From: Streptococcus infantis ATCC 700779
Lineage (GTDB): Bacteria; Bacillota; Bacilli; Lactobacillales; Streptococcaceae
DNA length: 64,000 nt
Assembly (NCBI RefSeq): GCF_000187465.1
Contig: NZ_GL732439.1
Location: 1,139,518-1,203,517 of the forward strand
Direction of reading: 5' to 3'
Shown: positions 49,615 through 58,558 of the stretch, one piece after another
Layout of the letters: every line of letters starts with the position of its first letter
Numbering within the stretch: position 1 is the first letter of the stretch
Notes under the pieces: generated by a model
What the model was told of the DNA's origin: nothing
What the model saw: only the letters and a program-made list of their open reading frames with translations
Databases searched by the model: none
Program-made: the position numbers and the translations under genes

Positions 49615-50388
49615 ATGGAAACAATTTTACGAGTAGAATCATTAAAAAAGTATTATGGAAAAGAGCCGAATATCACCAAAGCCTTGAACGGTATATCTTT
49701 TCAAGTTGTCAAAGGTGAGTTCTTAGGGATTATGGGGAGCAGTGGTTCTGGGAAAACAACCCTTCTTAGCTGTCTCGCTACTATCATCAAACCAACTGAC
49801 GGCTCCATTCAAATGCAAGAAAAAGATTTAGGTCAGTTAAAAGGTAGTCAATTAGCAGATTATAGAGGCAAGGAAATTGGCTATCTCTTCCAGAATTTTG
49901 AGCTTTTGGACAATCTGACAGCCAAAGAAAATATTTTACTCCCCTTGTCTTTGCACAAGGTCGATGCCAACGAAAGCAAGGTTCGGTTAAAATTGCTTTC
50001 CCAATATCTAGATATTTCTGAACTTCTGGATAAGTTCCCATCTCAATTATCAGGTGGTCAACGACAAAGGGTAGCTGCTGCGCGTGCCTTGATTTTAGAC
50101 CCTAAGATTGTATTTGCAGATGAGCCCACAGGAGCTTTGGATTCAAAAAATGCGACCATTTTGATGCAAAAATTATCCGAAATGAATCAAGTGGAAGAAA
50201 CCACCATTCTCATGGTGACCCACGATTCAGTCGCTGCCAGCTTTTGCAACCGCATCTTGTTTATCCAAGACGGAAAACTATTCCATGAAATTCGACGCGA
50301 TTATCCAAGAGAAAGTCAAGAAGATTTTTACCACAGAATACTAAAGGTCATGGCAGCCCTAGCTGGAGGTGATGGCAATGTTTTCTAA
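49615..50388 (+). CDS. antimicrobial-peptide ABC transporter, ATPase (BceA-type)
   Basis: 257 aa from METILRVESLKK (GGAGG 8 bp upstream; an ATG at 49600 lacks a ribosome site). Walker A GSSGSGKTTLL, Q-loop YLFQNFELLDNL, signature LSGGQRQR, Walker B VFADEPTGALDSKN, H-loop VTHDSV. The MacB/LolD-like subfamily pairs with FtsX-type permeases. Forms a four-gene module with the permease, response regulator and kinase, the BceRS-BceAB plan for bacitracin or lantibiotic detoxification. Confidence 0.92.
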   Translation: METILRVESLKKYYGKEPNITKALNGISFQVVKGEFLGIMGSSGSGKTTLLSCLATIIKPTDGSIQMQEKDLGQLKGSQLADYRGKEIGYLFQNFELLDNLTAKENILLPLSLHKVDANESKVRLKLLSQYLDISELLDKFPSQLSGGQRQRVAAARALILDPKIVFADEPTGALDSKNATILMQKLSEMNQVEETTILMVTHDSVAASFCNRILFIQDGKLFHEIRRDYPRESQEDFYHRILKVMAALAGGDGNVF

Positions 50389-52432
50389 ATTAGTCTCAAG
50401 AAATAGCAAGAGGGATCGAAAGAATAATGGCTTGTATTTCAGTTCCATGGTTCTTTCTATTATCTCCTTTTACATCATCCTTTCTTTGTCCCATCAAGAT
50501 GTGATGATCTTTCTCAAACAAATAGAGAGTGACGCTGTAAATAAACTCTTTAGCATGATTCCCATTCTTTATGTAGCAACCCTCTTTATTCTCTTTTTTC
50601 TAGTCTACTTCGCAAGCAGTATGCAGATGGAAAGGAGAAAACATGAATTTGGTGTCTATCTAACGCTAGGGATGCGAAGAAGCAAACTGTTCTTGTTGCT
50701 CCTACTCGAGGATTTGAGAAACAGTGTCCTTGCCCTTGGAATAGGCCTTCCAATTTCTATCTTGATTTCAGAACTAATCAGCCTAATAACCGCTAAAATT
50801 GTGGGACTAGGGATTATTGAACATCAATTTTCTCTATCTACCACAGCTCTACTCTATACAGTCATCGGCTTCCTAGCCGTAAAATTAGCTGTTTTTGTCC
50901 TTTTAAGTGCAAAGACGGCCAATATGGAAATCGGAAACCTGCTTGCCTATTCACCCTCTGGAATGAAGAAACTACTCCCCAAGGGGGTGTACCTTCTTGC
51001 TTCTGTCCTCGGAATTTTGCTTCTAGGAACAGCCTATTACTTGGGGATGAGTGGACGAGCTTGGGAGAGTGTCATAACCATGGGCATCACTGTTTTCTTG
51101 GGGACTCTAGGAACTATCCTCCTCTTCTTTGGTATGCGTTTATTTATAGACTTTTTGGTCAAGCTTGGAAACAATCGAAAACTTCATGCCTATAATTTTA
51201 GACAGATTCAGGAATTAGTTATCCAGCGCTCAACTATACTGGCCATCTGCTCCCTCTTAATCTTCTCTGCCTTGTGCCTCTTTGGAGCAGGTGTTGCCAT
51301 TGCAAGTGGCAATTCAAGCAATCAAACCCACGTATTGGATTATACATTTAGAGATAGCAAGCAGGATACAGATGAAAATCTTGATGTAAGTACAGTAAAA
51401 AAAGAGCTTGAAGCTGCTGGACTAGAATCACAGTTTTCAAAGATTCTGCAAATTAAAGTAGGCAAACCTAAAGAACACGAGTCCGTGTCCTTCGAAGAGA
51501 TTATCAAGGAGTTGAAAAAGCAAAAAGACAGCAAGAACAAGGAAATTTTGCTCCAAAGATTTAAACAGTCTACTACTTCCCACCTCATACCAGTTTCCGA
51601 ATACAATGAACTTAGAAAGGTTGCCAATCTCCCTCCTCTAGAATTAACTAGTAAGGAAGCATATTTGTATATGGGGAAAGATTTTCTGCCAGATGAAAGT
51701 CTCGTCAACTCTGTCCTAAAGACAAAGCCTCAAATCAAAGTCATGGGAAATGATGTAAAATTGATTGGAGAGGTTCAGTCTTTACCGATTGTAACGGATC
51801 GTGAAATCACCATTTCTGTTGCCCTCATAGTCCCAGATGAAGTCTTTATGAACTATACAGACGGTCGCTACTCGAACTATGTCAGCGGTATCTTAGCTCC
51901 TGAGCTAGTCAAGGAAAAAGGCCTGATGAGGGCTATCTCAGATACCAATGAAAAGCTAAATCAAACCTCTCTTGGCTATGAAAGCTATATACAAAATATG
52001 GGAAGACAATTATTTTACATTATCTCTGCCAGCTATATCACCATCTATCTGGCTATCATCTTCCTTGTTGTGGCAAATACAATCATTGGCGTTCAGTTTT
52101 TGATGGGACAAAGACAATCCTACAGACGATACCAAACCTTGATCCATCTTGGAGCCAACTACGAAACTCTTTGTAAATCTTCAGAAAAGCAAATCAATTG
52201 GTATTTTGGTCTACCAATAGCCCTTGCACTTATCAGTAGTAGCTTCGGAGTGAGCTCCCTCCTCACAGGAATATTACCAGCCAGTGCAAGAATGGCCATG
52301 GGGCAGAAATTTATCACAGCCATGGTGATAATACTGCTGTTAGCTGGATTTGAAGTCATCTATATAAGAATTGTAAAGAAAAATAGCAACAAGTACTTGT
52401 TGTCATTAATAGAACCCAAAAGAGATGAATAA
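50378..52432 (+). CDS. antimicrobial-peptide ABC transporter, FtsX-type permease (BceB-type)
   Basis: 684 aa with start at the ATG 7 bp after GGAGGTG; two earlier in-frame codons (GTG 50369, ATG 50372) are less suited. About ten membrane helices with the first FtsX block at 60-250, a large extracellular domain between helices 7 and 8 (about 310-530), and a second FtsX block near the end. Overlaps the ATPase gene. BceB proteins bind peptide-lipid II/undecaprenyl complexes and signal to the kinase. Confidence 0.92.
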   Translation: MFSKLVSRNSKRDRKNNGLYFSSMVLSIISFYIILSLSHQDVMIFLKQIESDAVNKLFSMIPILYVATLFILFFLVYFASSMQMERRKHEFGVYLTLGMRRSKLFLLLLLEDLRNSVLALGIGLPISILISELISLITAKIVGLGIIEHQFSLSTTALLYTVIGFLAVKLAVFVLLSAKTANMEIGNLLAYSPSGMKKLLPKGVYLLASVLGILLLGTAYYLGMSGRAWESVITMGITVFLGTLGTILLFFGMRLFIDFLVKLGNNRKLHAYNFRQIQELVIQRSTILAICSLLIFSALCLFGAGVAIASGNSSNQTHVLDYTFRDSKQDTDENLDVSTVKKELEAAGLESQFSKILQIKVGKPKEHESVSFEEIIKELKKQKDSKNKEILLQRFKQSTTSHLIPVSEYNELRKVANLPPLELTSKEAYLYMGKDFLPDESLVNSVLKTKPQIKVMGNDVKLIGEVQSLPIVTDREITISVALIVPDEVFMNYTDGRYSNYVSGILAPELVKEKGLMRAISDTNEKLNQTSLGYESYIQNMGRQLFYIISASYITIYLAIIFLVVANTIIGVQFLMGQRQSYRRYQTLIHLGANYETLCKSSEKQINWYFGLPIALALISSSFGVSSLLTGILPASARMAMGQKFITAMVIILLLAGFEVIYIRIVKKNSNKYLLSLIEPKRDE

Positions 52433-52464
52433 GGTAGAATAAAATAGGAAAAGGAGGAGCCGAT

Positions 52465-53148
52465 ATGAAGCATATTCTGGTTATTGAAGATGAAACCTTG
52501 ATTCGAGATGAAATTGTCATTTTGTTAGAGAAAGCGGGTTATCAAGTTGATAAGTTGACTGACTTCAAAGATACAAGCCAGCAAGTATTGCAATACGATA
52601 CGGATTTAATCATACTGGATTTGAATTTACCAGGAGAAACAGGTTTTCAAATTTGTAAAAATCTCAAGTCCAAACGCTCTGTGCCCATATTGGTTCTCAC
52701 CTCCCGTGAACAACTAAAAGATGAGATTTACGCCCTAAAATTAGGGGCTGATGAGTACTTAACAAAACCTTTCAAGAAAGAAAGATTCTTGGCTCGTATA
52801 GAAAACATCTTGAAACGCTATGAAGGTAGACAAAATTTGCTTGAAAAAGATAATTTCCTGCTGGATAGAAATACCTATACTCTTTATATCAACGGACATT
52901 CGATTTTACTCCCTCAAAATCAAGGGAAATTATTAGAAACCTTATTAGTGACAACTGATTCTGTCGTCACAAAAGAAGAACTAAGCATGAAACTGTGGAA
53001 TACAACTGAGTTCATCGATGAAAATGCCCTACAAGTGAACATTGCAAGGCTGAAAAAGGTGATGAAACAAGCTGGCATTGCCCTTAAAGTCAAATCCGTC
53101 AGAGGTATTGGTTACAAGCTAGAAGAGGTAAGTCCAGATGAAACATAA
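52465..53148 (+). CDS. response regulator, OmpR family (BceR-type)
   Basis: 227 aa. Receiver domain with acidic pair ED at residues 8-9, phospho-acceptor Asp52 in LIILDLNLPGETG and Lys in DEYLTKPFKKERF; C-terminal winged helix (MKLWNTTEFIDENALQVNIARLKK). Stop overlaps the kinase start by 11 bp. Expected to activate the BceAB-like genes; no operator identified. Confidence 0.93.
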   Translation: MKHILVIEDETLIRDEIVILLEKAGYQVDKLTDFKDTSQQVLQYDTDLIILDLNLPGETGFQICKNLKSKRSVPILVLTSREQLKDEIYALKLGADEYLTKPFKKERFLARIENILKRYEGRQNLLEKDNFLLDRNTYTLYINGHSILLPQNQGKLLETLLVTTDSVVTKEELSMKLWNTTEFIDENALQVNIARLKKVMKQAGIALKVKSVRGIGYKLEEVSPDET

Positions 53149-54121
53149 TCTAAAATATCTAGCTAGTTATCTGCCTTGGTTACTTGTTCTCTTAGCATTT
53201 GATCTATTTACAGCTGTCCTGCTTTGGCTTTCAGATGTGAGAATGTTTCAAGCTCTCATCCTTCTCTATATTTTAGCCACCGTCCTGCTTTTTTTCATCC
53301 TATCTTTCTTACTTATAAGAAAAGAAAGAAAAAAAGCCGCTGCCTATAAATCCTTCATAGCCAATCCTAAGATCGATACTGAGCTTGAATTATTGAATCT
53401 ATCAAGTGCCTCAGAGAAAGAAAGCATTGAAAAAATAGCAGATACACTTTATCAAAAGCAGGCTCAAATAGGAAAACTCAACTCATTACTAGCCGAGTAC
53501 GAGGACTATGTTGAAAAATGGGCGCATGAGATTAAACTTCCTTTATCGCTTCTTTCCCTCCTTTTAGACAATCAAAGTGACCAACTACCTGAGGATACTG
53601 CTTTTAAATTGGACTATGTGAAAAATCAAATCCAAGGAAATGTATCACAGATCTTATTCTACTACAGGGTGAAAAGTGAGAAAAATGATTTTCTATTTGA
53701 AGACCTTGACCTAGAAGAGTGTATCCAAGATCTTTTGGAGAACTTTGATCCCTTGCTCAAAGAAAAGAATTTTACGATTAAGTTAGAAAACATACAAGGA
53801 ATCTGCTATACCGATCAACGCAGTTTTGGATTTATCCTGTCTCAAATACTAGCCAACGCCCTTAAATATAGCTCTGACAAACCAGAACTCAAGATTTCTA
53901 TGTCAAGTGACAAGGGGCGCAAAACCCTGATTATTAGGGATAATGGGTGTGGAGTTAAAGCTTGCGACCTCCCTCATATCTTTGAAAAAGGATTTACAGG
54001 TGATTCAGGAGAGACAAGGAAAAAATCAACAGGCATGGGTCTCTATCTTGTCAAACAATTAGCAGATGCTTTAAAAATCGACATCGTCGTAAAATCCGAA
54101 TGGATGCATGCATGGATTTGA
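53138..54121 (+). CDS. intramembrane-sensing histidine kinase (BceS-type), frameshifted C-terminus
   Basis: 327 aa. Two closely spaced membrane helices with almost no external loop (LLVLLAFDLFTAVLLW, then LILLYILATVLLFFILSFLLI), typical of BceS kinases that rely on their transporter. H-box KWAHEIKLPLS with His130, N-box NALKYSS, G1 DNGCGV, G2 STGMGLYLVK. The end reads ...KSEWMHAWI-stop. Deleting one GCAT of the tandem GCATGCAT (54109-54116 region) restores GFEISLSIS, the expected last beta-strand. Catalytic motifs are all upstream, so partial activity may remain. Confidence 0.88.
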   Translation: MKHNLKYLASYLPWLLVLLAFDLFTAVLLWLSDVRMFQALILLYILATVLLFFILSFLLIRKERKKAAAYKSFIANPKIDTELELLNLSSASEKESIEKIADTLYQKQAQIGKLNSLLAEYEDYVEKWAHEIKLPLSLLSLLLDNQSDQLPEDTAFKLDYVKNQIQGNVSQILFYYRVKSEKNDFLFEDLDLEECIQDLLENFDPLLKEKNFTIKLENIQGICYTDQRSFGFILSQILANALKYSSDKPELKISMSSDKGRKTLIIRDNGCGVKACDLPHIFEKGFTGDSGETRKKSTGMGLYLVKQLADALKIDIVVKSEWMHAWI

Positions 54122-54254
54122 AATCTCTCTTTCTATTTCGTGATTTTTCGATTAAGACAATTGCCTAGTCATAGAAAGCACATATTTTATACCAAAAATG
54201 AAATCAGCGTTTTTGTTTTCTTGTTAGCATCAAAATTCTTAATTTATGAATCAA

Positions 54255-54302
54255 AAAACACCTGATAAAAGCCTATACAGCTCTAATTCAGGTGTTTTGT
54301 TT
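54255..54302. terminator. terminator downstream of the kinase
   Basis: AAAACACCTGA / TCAGGTGTTTT stem followed by GTTTTTATT. Bases 54122-54254 contain no gene; they start with the displaced kinase end. Confidence 0.75.
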
Positions 54303-54377
54303 TTATTGATTTATCTTTTGTTCTTTTCTTTTATTTATAGTATACTGATATTAAAAGTATATTGTAGGAGAATTTAA

Positions 54378-54587
54378 ATGAAAGATTTTTTTGCAGGATT
54401 TGGTGAATTAAACCTTGTTACTTATCTGATATACGTGTGCATTGGCCTCGCTCCTCTCTTTCATATCTTTATTATCGGATCAGAAGTGAGTCCTGGAAAA
54501 TTTGTTTTAACCATCTTGGGTATCGTTTACGTTATCGTTTTAACGATTGCTAAAATTTATAGGAAATTTTTCTGGAAATCATCGTAA
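54378..54587 (+). CDS. small membrane protein, function unknown
   Basis: 69 aa with ribosome site AGGAGAATTTAA. Two hydrophobic helices (LVTYLIYVCIGLAPLFHIFII and FVLTILGIVYVIVLTIA) joined by a short acidic loop, and a basic Trp-containing tail (YRKFFWKSS). It stands between two terminators, and an AT-rich promoter region (TATACTGATA) lies upstream. I do not recognise a family. Could be a peptide-immunity or stress protein, but nothing proves it. Confidence 0.65.
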   Translation: MKDFFAGFGELNLVTYLIYVCIGLAPLFHIFIIGSEVSPGKFVLTILGIVYVIVLTIAKIYRKFFWKSS

Positions 54588-54663
54588 AGAAACATAAAAA
54601 TCCCATCAGAATATTTGAACCACACCTACTTTAGTCTAATTCTAATAGCTCTCATATTATAAT

Positions 54664-54712
54664 AAAAAAACACTTGAGCGGAAAGCATATAGCCCACATC
54701 AAGTGTTTTTTT
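54664..54712. terminator. bidirectional terminator
   Basis: AAAAAAACACTTGA / TCAAGTGTTTTTTT with long A and T runs, between the convergent 69-aa gene and the VWA surface protein gene. Confidence 0.8.
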
Positions 54713-54723
54713 ATTACTTTATA

Positions 54724-56103
54724 CTACTGTTCTTTTGATTTTCTGTTTCCTAGGGCTAATCCAAGTCCAGCGAACAATAGACCAAGTCCCATGAGGCTTT
54801 GATTTCTTGTATCATTGCTTCCAGTTTCAGGAAGTTTAGCTGGTTCTGGTTTGTAAGCAGTAGGTTCTGGTTTAGGAGTTGCTTTCTGCTCCAAAACTGG
54901 CACAGTTGTACGACGTTCCAAGTAGAATTGGTAGCTGTCTTTTGTTACCTTGTACTGACGTCCCTCACTGACTGTTTCCACAATCCATGAAGCTGCATCC
55001 TTAGTTAAAGAATCAGCCAAGTTACGATCAATATCCATTAAACGTCCCTCAGACACAAAATCTTTATAGTTTCGTTGATTATAAAAGGTTGTCGCTACGA
55101 TTCTATCAATACCAGCTTTTTTCAGAGTTGTTAAAGTCTCATCGATAGATGGAATTGACGGATCTTCTTTCATCCTAGCATCTGTTAACAACACCACAAA
55201 CTTTTTATTTTTTGGTGACTTAGACCAGTCGTAAGTAGAAACAATCTTTGTGAGAGCAGGAGTTGCTGTTTCAGGAGAATCTCCCCCATGTGCAATCTTA
55301 ATTTTTTCTAAAGCTTTTTCAAGTTCAACTGGATCTGTTGTAAAATAAGTCTCACCAAATTTCGTTAGAATTGTATCTTCGTCAGTTTTTCCTAATCGAC
55401 GTCCGTATACTTCATCACTATATGTAGCTAATCCAAAACGTGCCGCTACTCCATCTTTGGCAAGATTTCTTGCAAACTCATTGACATTTTTACGAACAGT
55501 ATTAATGGTTCCACCCATAGAGCCTGAACGGTCAACCACGAAAACAATATCAGCTGCTCCTGCTTTTTTAACAGTTGGTGGTGTTTTAGTTATTTCCACA
55601 GTTGTTGTCTTGTCTACTCGTTCGTACTGAGTAAATGTATTTCCTTTTTCATCCTTGCCAGTTACTGTACCTTCAGTAGTCGTCGTTGCTGGTGCCGGAA
55701 TTGTCTCATCTTTAGATGCAATCACTTCTGTTTTTGAAACTTCTGCAGTCGCTGTTTCTACATAGACTTTTTGATTACCTTCTTGACTTTCTTTGACATC
55801 AATAGGTGATAGTTTGGTAGAAACATCAATTAAATCGCCTGGTTTTGCTTCTGATTCTTTTACAACAGCTTTTTCACTTTCTGCTGCAATTTCTTTAGTT
55901 GCAACTTCAATAGGTGATTTGACTTCTTCAACTACTTTTGGTGCCTCAGTTACCTTAGTAATTTCACTTGACGAAACTTTACTAGTTTCATCAGCCGAAA
56001 CTTGTCCAAGTTGTGCAAAAGCAAAGAGGATAGCCACAGATGCCAATCCAACTTTCATTTTACGAAACGAAAAACGTTCTTGCTTAAACATTCCTTTTGC
56101 CAT
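54724..56103 (-). CDS. LPXTG cell-wall protein with von Willebrand factor A domain
   Basis: 459 aa. YSIRK-like signal (FSFRKMKVGLASVAILF), a Glu/Lys/Val-rich region (about 40-155), a VWA domain (about 185-385) with intact MIDAS DRSGS and a downstream LTDAR, a Pro-rich stalk (KPEPTAYKPEPAKLPE), then LPETG, hydrophobic segment and KSKEQ for sortase. VWA domains of streptococci bind host matrix proteins in a metal-dependent way; pilus tip adhesins have related domains. No pilus genes are adjacent. Ligand unknown. Confidence 0.9.
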   Translation of the reverse strand: MAKGMFKQERFSFRKMKVGLASVAILFAFAQLGQVSADETSKVSSSEITKVTEAPKVVEEVKSPIEVATKEIAAESEKAVVKESEAKPGDLIDVSTKLSPIDVKESQEGNQKVYVETATAEVSKTEVIASKDETIPAPATTTTEGTVTGKDEKGNTFTQYERVDKTTTVEITKTPPTVKKAGAADIVFVVDRSGSMGGTINTVRKNVNEFARNLAKDGVAARFGLATYSDEVYGRRLGKTDEDTILTKFGETYFTTDPVELEKALEKIKIAHGGDSPETATPALTKIVSTYDWSKSPKNKKFVVLLTDARMKEDPSIPSIDETLTTLKKAGIDRIVATTFYNQRNYKDFVSEGRLMDIDRNLADSLTKDAASWIVETVSEGRQYKVTKDSYQFYLERRTTVPVLEQKATPKPEPTAYKPEPAKLPETGSNDTRNQSLMGLGLLFAGLGLALGNRKSKEQ

Positions 56104-56309
56104 AATGACCTCTTTTCTTTAACAGATTTAATATTTTTTTAAAATCTGTTTTTTTTAGAATAACATAATTTAAGAATGTTTTCAAATATTTTCTGGAATC
56201 AAAGTATTGATTAAAAATCCTATAGCATCAGTCTCTATGACGATTTCTTGTTTGCTGTCCAAATTAATTAACGTTTTTTTCTTATACTATCTTCGACTTT
56301 AAGAGTCAA

Positions 56310-56346
56310 AAAACAGTAAAACCACTTGGTTCTACTGTTTTATTTT
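56310..56346 (-). terminator. terminator of the DEAD-box helicase gene
   Basis: AAACAGTAAAACCACTTGGTT / TCTACTGTTT stem overlapping the stop codon of the helicase gene, followed on the minus strand by TTTTTTGAC. Confidence 0.65.
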
Positions 56347-57689
56347 TAAAATGTTTGGCGTTTAGCTTTACGTTCTGCACGTCCACGGGCACGACTTTCT
56401 GCGCGTTTGGTTTTACGGCGTTTTTCATCAACTGCCCACTGAATTTTCTTCTTATAGCCTGGTTTGACTTTTTTCTTTTTCTTTTTAACCAAGCCAATCA
56501 TTTCGATATCCAGTTTTTCCTGTTTCTTCTCACGATTGGCACGACGGTCACGGTCATAAGTGTCTTGGAACTCTCCATCTTTAACAACCTTAGGTACAAA
56601 CTTAATTCCTAATTTCTCTAACTCACGAATATCAGAGTCATCGCTTGGCTGATAAAGGGTAATGGCTGTACCAGGTAGACCATTACGTCCAGTTCGTCCA
56701 ACACGGTGGACAAAGAAGGACAAGTCTTGTGGAATAGCATCGTTGATAACGTGGCTGACACCCTCAATATCAATCCCACGCGCAGCCAAGTCAGTTGCTA
56801 CGATATACTCAAAATCAAGATTTTTCACCTGATTCATGATCCGTTTGCGTTCACGAGGTGCAATATCCCCATGAATCTTAGCCACCTTTAATCCTTGAGC
56901 TGTTAGGTAGCTGTGCAATTCATCCGCACGAGTTTTTGTATTGACAAAAATCATGGCGAGATACGGCTGCATGACTTGAGTCAACTCATAAATCTGAGCG
57001 TTCTTGTCACGACCCTTTGTCGAAATCAACCAGTTGTCAATGGTATCAGAGATAACTGTCTTGGTCTTGATCTTTTCCATGACAGGATTTGACAAGTACT
57101 TTTTCAAGAATGGTTGTAATTTTTGTGGGATAGTCGCTGAAAAGACCATAAACTGCAAGTCTTTCGGAAGACTTCCTGCAATCTTATCAACTGTTTCCAA
57201 GAATCCCATATCCAAGGTCATGTCAGCTTCATCGACTACAAAGGTCTTAGCCTTGTGAATAGCAAGGTCACCAGACTTGACCAAATCATAGATACGACCT
57301 GGTGTTCCGATTACGATATGTGGTTGATTACTTGCTAGTTTGTCAATCTGACGGGCCTTGTCTGTACCACCAACATAGTTCACAACACGAATCTCAACAT
57401 CTGAATGTGATGCGATCTGACGAGCCGCTTGGTAAATCTGAGTCGCTAATTCACGACTTGGAGCTGTGATAACTGCCTGCACGCTATCGCTCTCTTCATC
57501 CAACTGTTGGAAAATCGGTAACAAGAAAGTATGAGTCTTCCCTGAACCTGTTTTTGATTCACCAACCAAGTCACGACCTGCCAGGACAATAGGAATCAAC
57601 TTTTCCTGCACCTCGGTAGGAGTCGTAAATTTCAACTCCTCCAAGGCTTCTTCTATATATTTTTTAAATTTAAATTGTGTAAATGACAT
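56346..57689 (-). CDS. DEAD-box ATP-dependent RNA helicase (CshB-like)
   Basis: 447 aa. Q motif region, motif I SKTGSGKT, Ia APSRELA, Ib TPGR, II VDEAD, III SATI, V TDLAARGID, VI HRVGRTGR. The C-terminus is a very basic tail (KKKKKKVKPGYKKK, KRRKTKRAESRARGRAERK) that would bind RNA. Close to CshB of Firmicutes, a cold-adaptation and ribosome-assembly helicase. Monocistronic. Confidence 0.93.
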   Translation of the reverse strand: MSFTQFKFKKYIEEALEELKFTTPTEVQEKLIPIVLAGRDLVGESKTGSGKTHTFLLPIFQQLDEESDSVQAVITAPSRELATQIYQAARQIASHSDVEIRVVNYVGGTDKARQIDKLASNQPHIVIGTPGRIYDLVKSGDLAIHKAKTFVVDEADMTLDMGFLETVDKIAGSLPKDLQFMVFSATIPQKLQPFLKKYLSNPVMEKIKTKTVISDTIDNWLISTKGRDKNAQIYELTQVMQPYLAMIFVNTKTRADELHSYLTAQGLKVAKIHGDIAPRERKRIMNQVKNLDFEYIVATDLAARGIDIEGVSHVINDAIPQDLSFFVHRVGRTGRNGLPGTAITLYQPSDDSDIRELEKLGIKFVPKVVKDGEFQDTYDRDRRANREKKQEKLDIEMIGLVKKKKKKVKPGYKKKIQWAVDEKRRKTKRAESRARGRAERKAKRQTF

Positions 57690-57841
57690 AATTTCCTCGA
57701 TTCTATCTATCTACTCATTATACCATAATTTAGTCTATTACAGGGGTTGGATTTCCGTCAAGAATAATACCATGAACATTTTAACAACCAAGTATACATA
57801 AGAAACACTCCTAGTTACGATGAACAAGGAGTGTTATAGGG

Positions 57842-58558
57842 TTACTTAAGTTTCCATTCGTCTCTCAGCCAATCACAAAAATGATGATAACGTTCCTTAA
57901 GAGCTTCATGATGCCCATAAGCATCAAATGTGCAATAAGTCGAAGGCACTTTCTCTGAAATCAGATCATGAATGTCTCTGGCATAAATAGGAGCCTTAGA
58001 CAGACGATTGGAATGATTGGCACCTTCTGTCTGACCATTTTGCAGATAAATCAGACTTTGGCTCTGTATAAAATCATGTTCCCTGCAAAATTCTGTAAAA
58101 TCAGGATACCAGAAGGAACCACAGATAGAAAAGATACAGGTCACAGGTAGATGACTACTATAGAGACTATAGACAGCAGCAAGACCACCCAGTGAATAGC
58201 CACCATAAGCAATTCTACTTTCATCAAGCAAATAGTCTTTTTTTAGACTTGCTATAATTCCTTGAAATAGCTTCTGATGGTATCGGTCTACCTTTCCACC
58301 AAAATCTGGTGCCCCTTCTTTCAAAGCATCAGCCTTCCAAGGTGTAAAGTCATCCAGACGATTTTCTGGAATCAAACCCACCAAAATCACTGATTGAGAT
58401 AGGTCTGACAAATAGTCCAATTGTCCATCATTTAAAAGCACAAGTGGATAGGCTTGTTGAGGATCATAGTTTGAAGGAAGACTGATCCTAACTCGAATCC
58501 CTTCCCAGTTAAACTCCTTATTTCTTGATAAAGTCATTGATTTTTTCAAGGGAATCAA
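57842..58558 (-). CDS. alpha/beta-hydrolase esterase beside the iron transporter
   Basis: 238 aa, Fes/IroE-like (Esterase_D) fold. Nucleophile elbow GGYSLGG (Ser), a late DAYGHHE (His), and an acid residue likely in between. Its start lies 40 bp inside the 3' end of the binding-protein gene (or 19 bp if ATG 58537 is used), so the two are translationally coupled. In other bacteria Fes/IroE/YbdB-type esterases cut ferric siderophores after uptake or before export. That role fits here but is inference. Confidence 0.8.
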   Translation of the reverse strand: MIPLKKSMTLSRNKEFNWEGIRVRISLPSNYDPQQAYPLVLLNDGQLDYLSDLSQSVILVGLIPENRLDDFTPWKADALKEGAPDFGGKVDRYHQKLFQGIIASLKKDYLLDESRIAYGGYSLGGLAAVYSLYSSHLPVTCIFSICGSFWYPDFTEFCREHDFIQSQSLIYLQNGQTEGANHSNRLSKAPIYARDIHDLISEKVPSTYCTFDAYGHHEALKERYHHFCDWLRDEWKLK

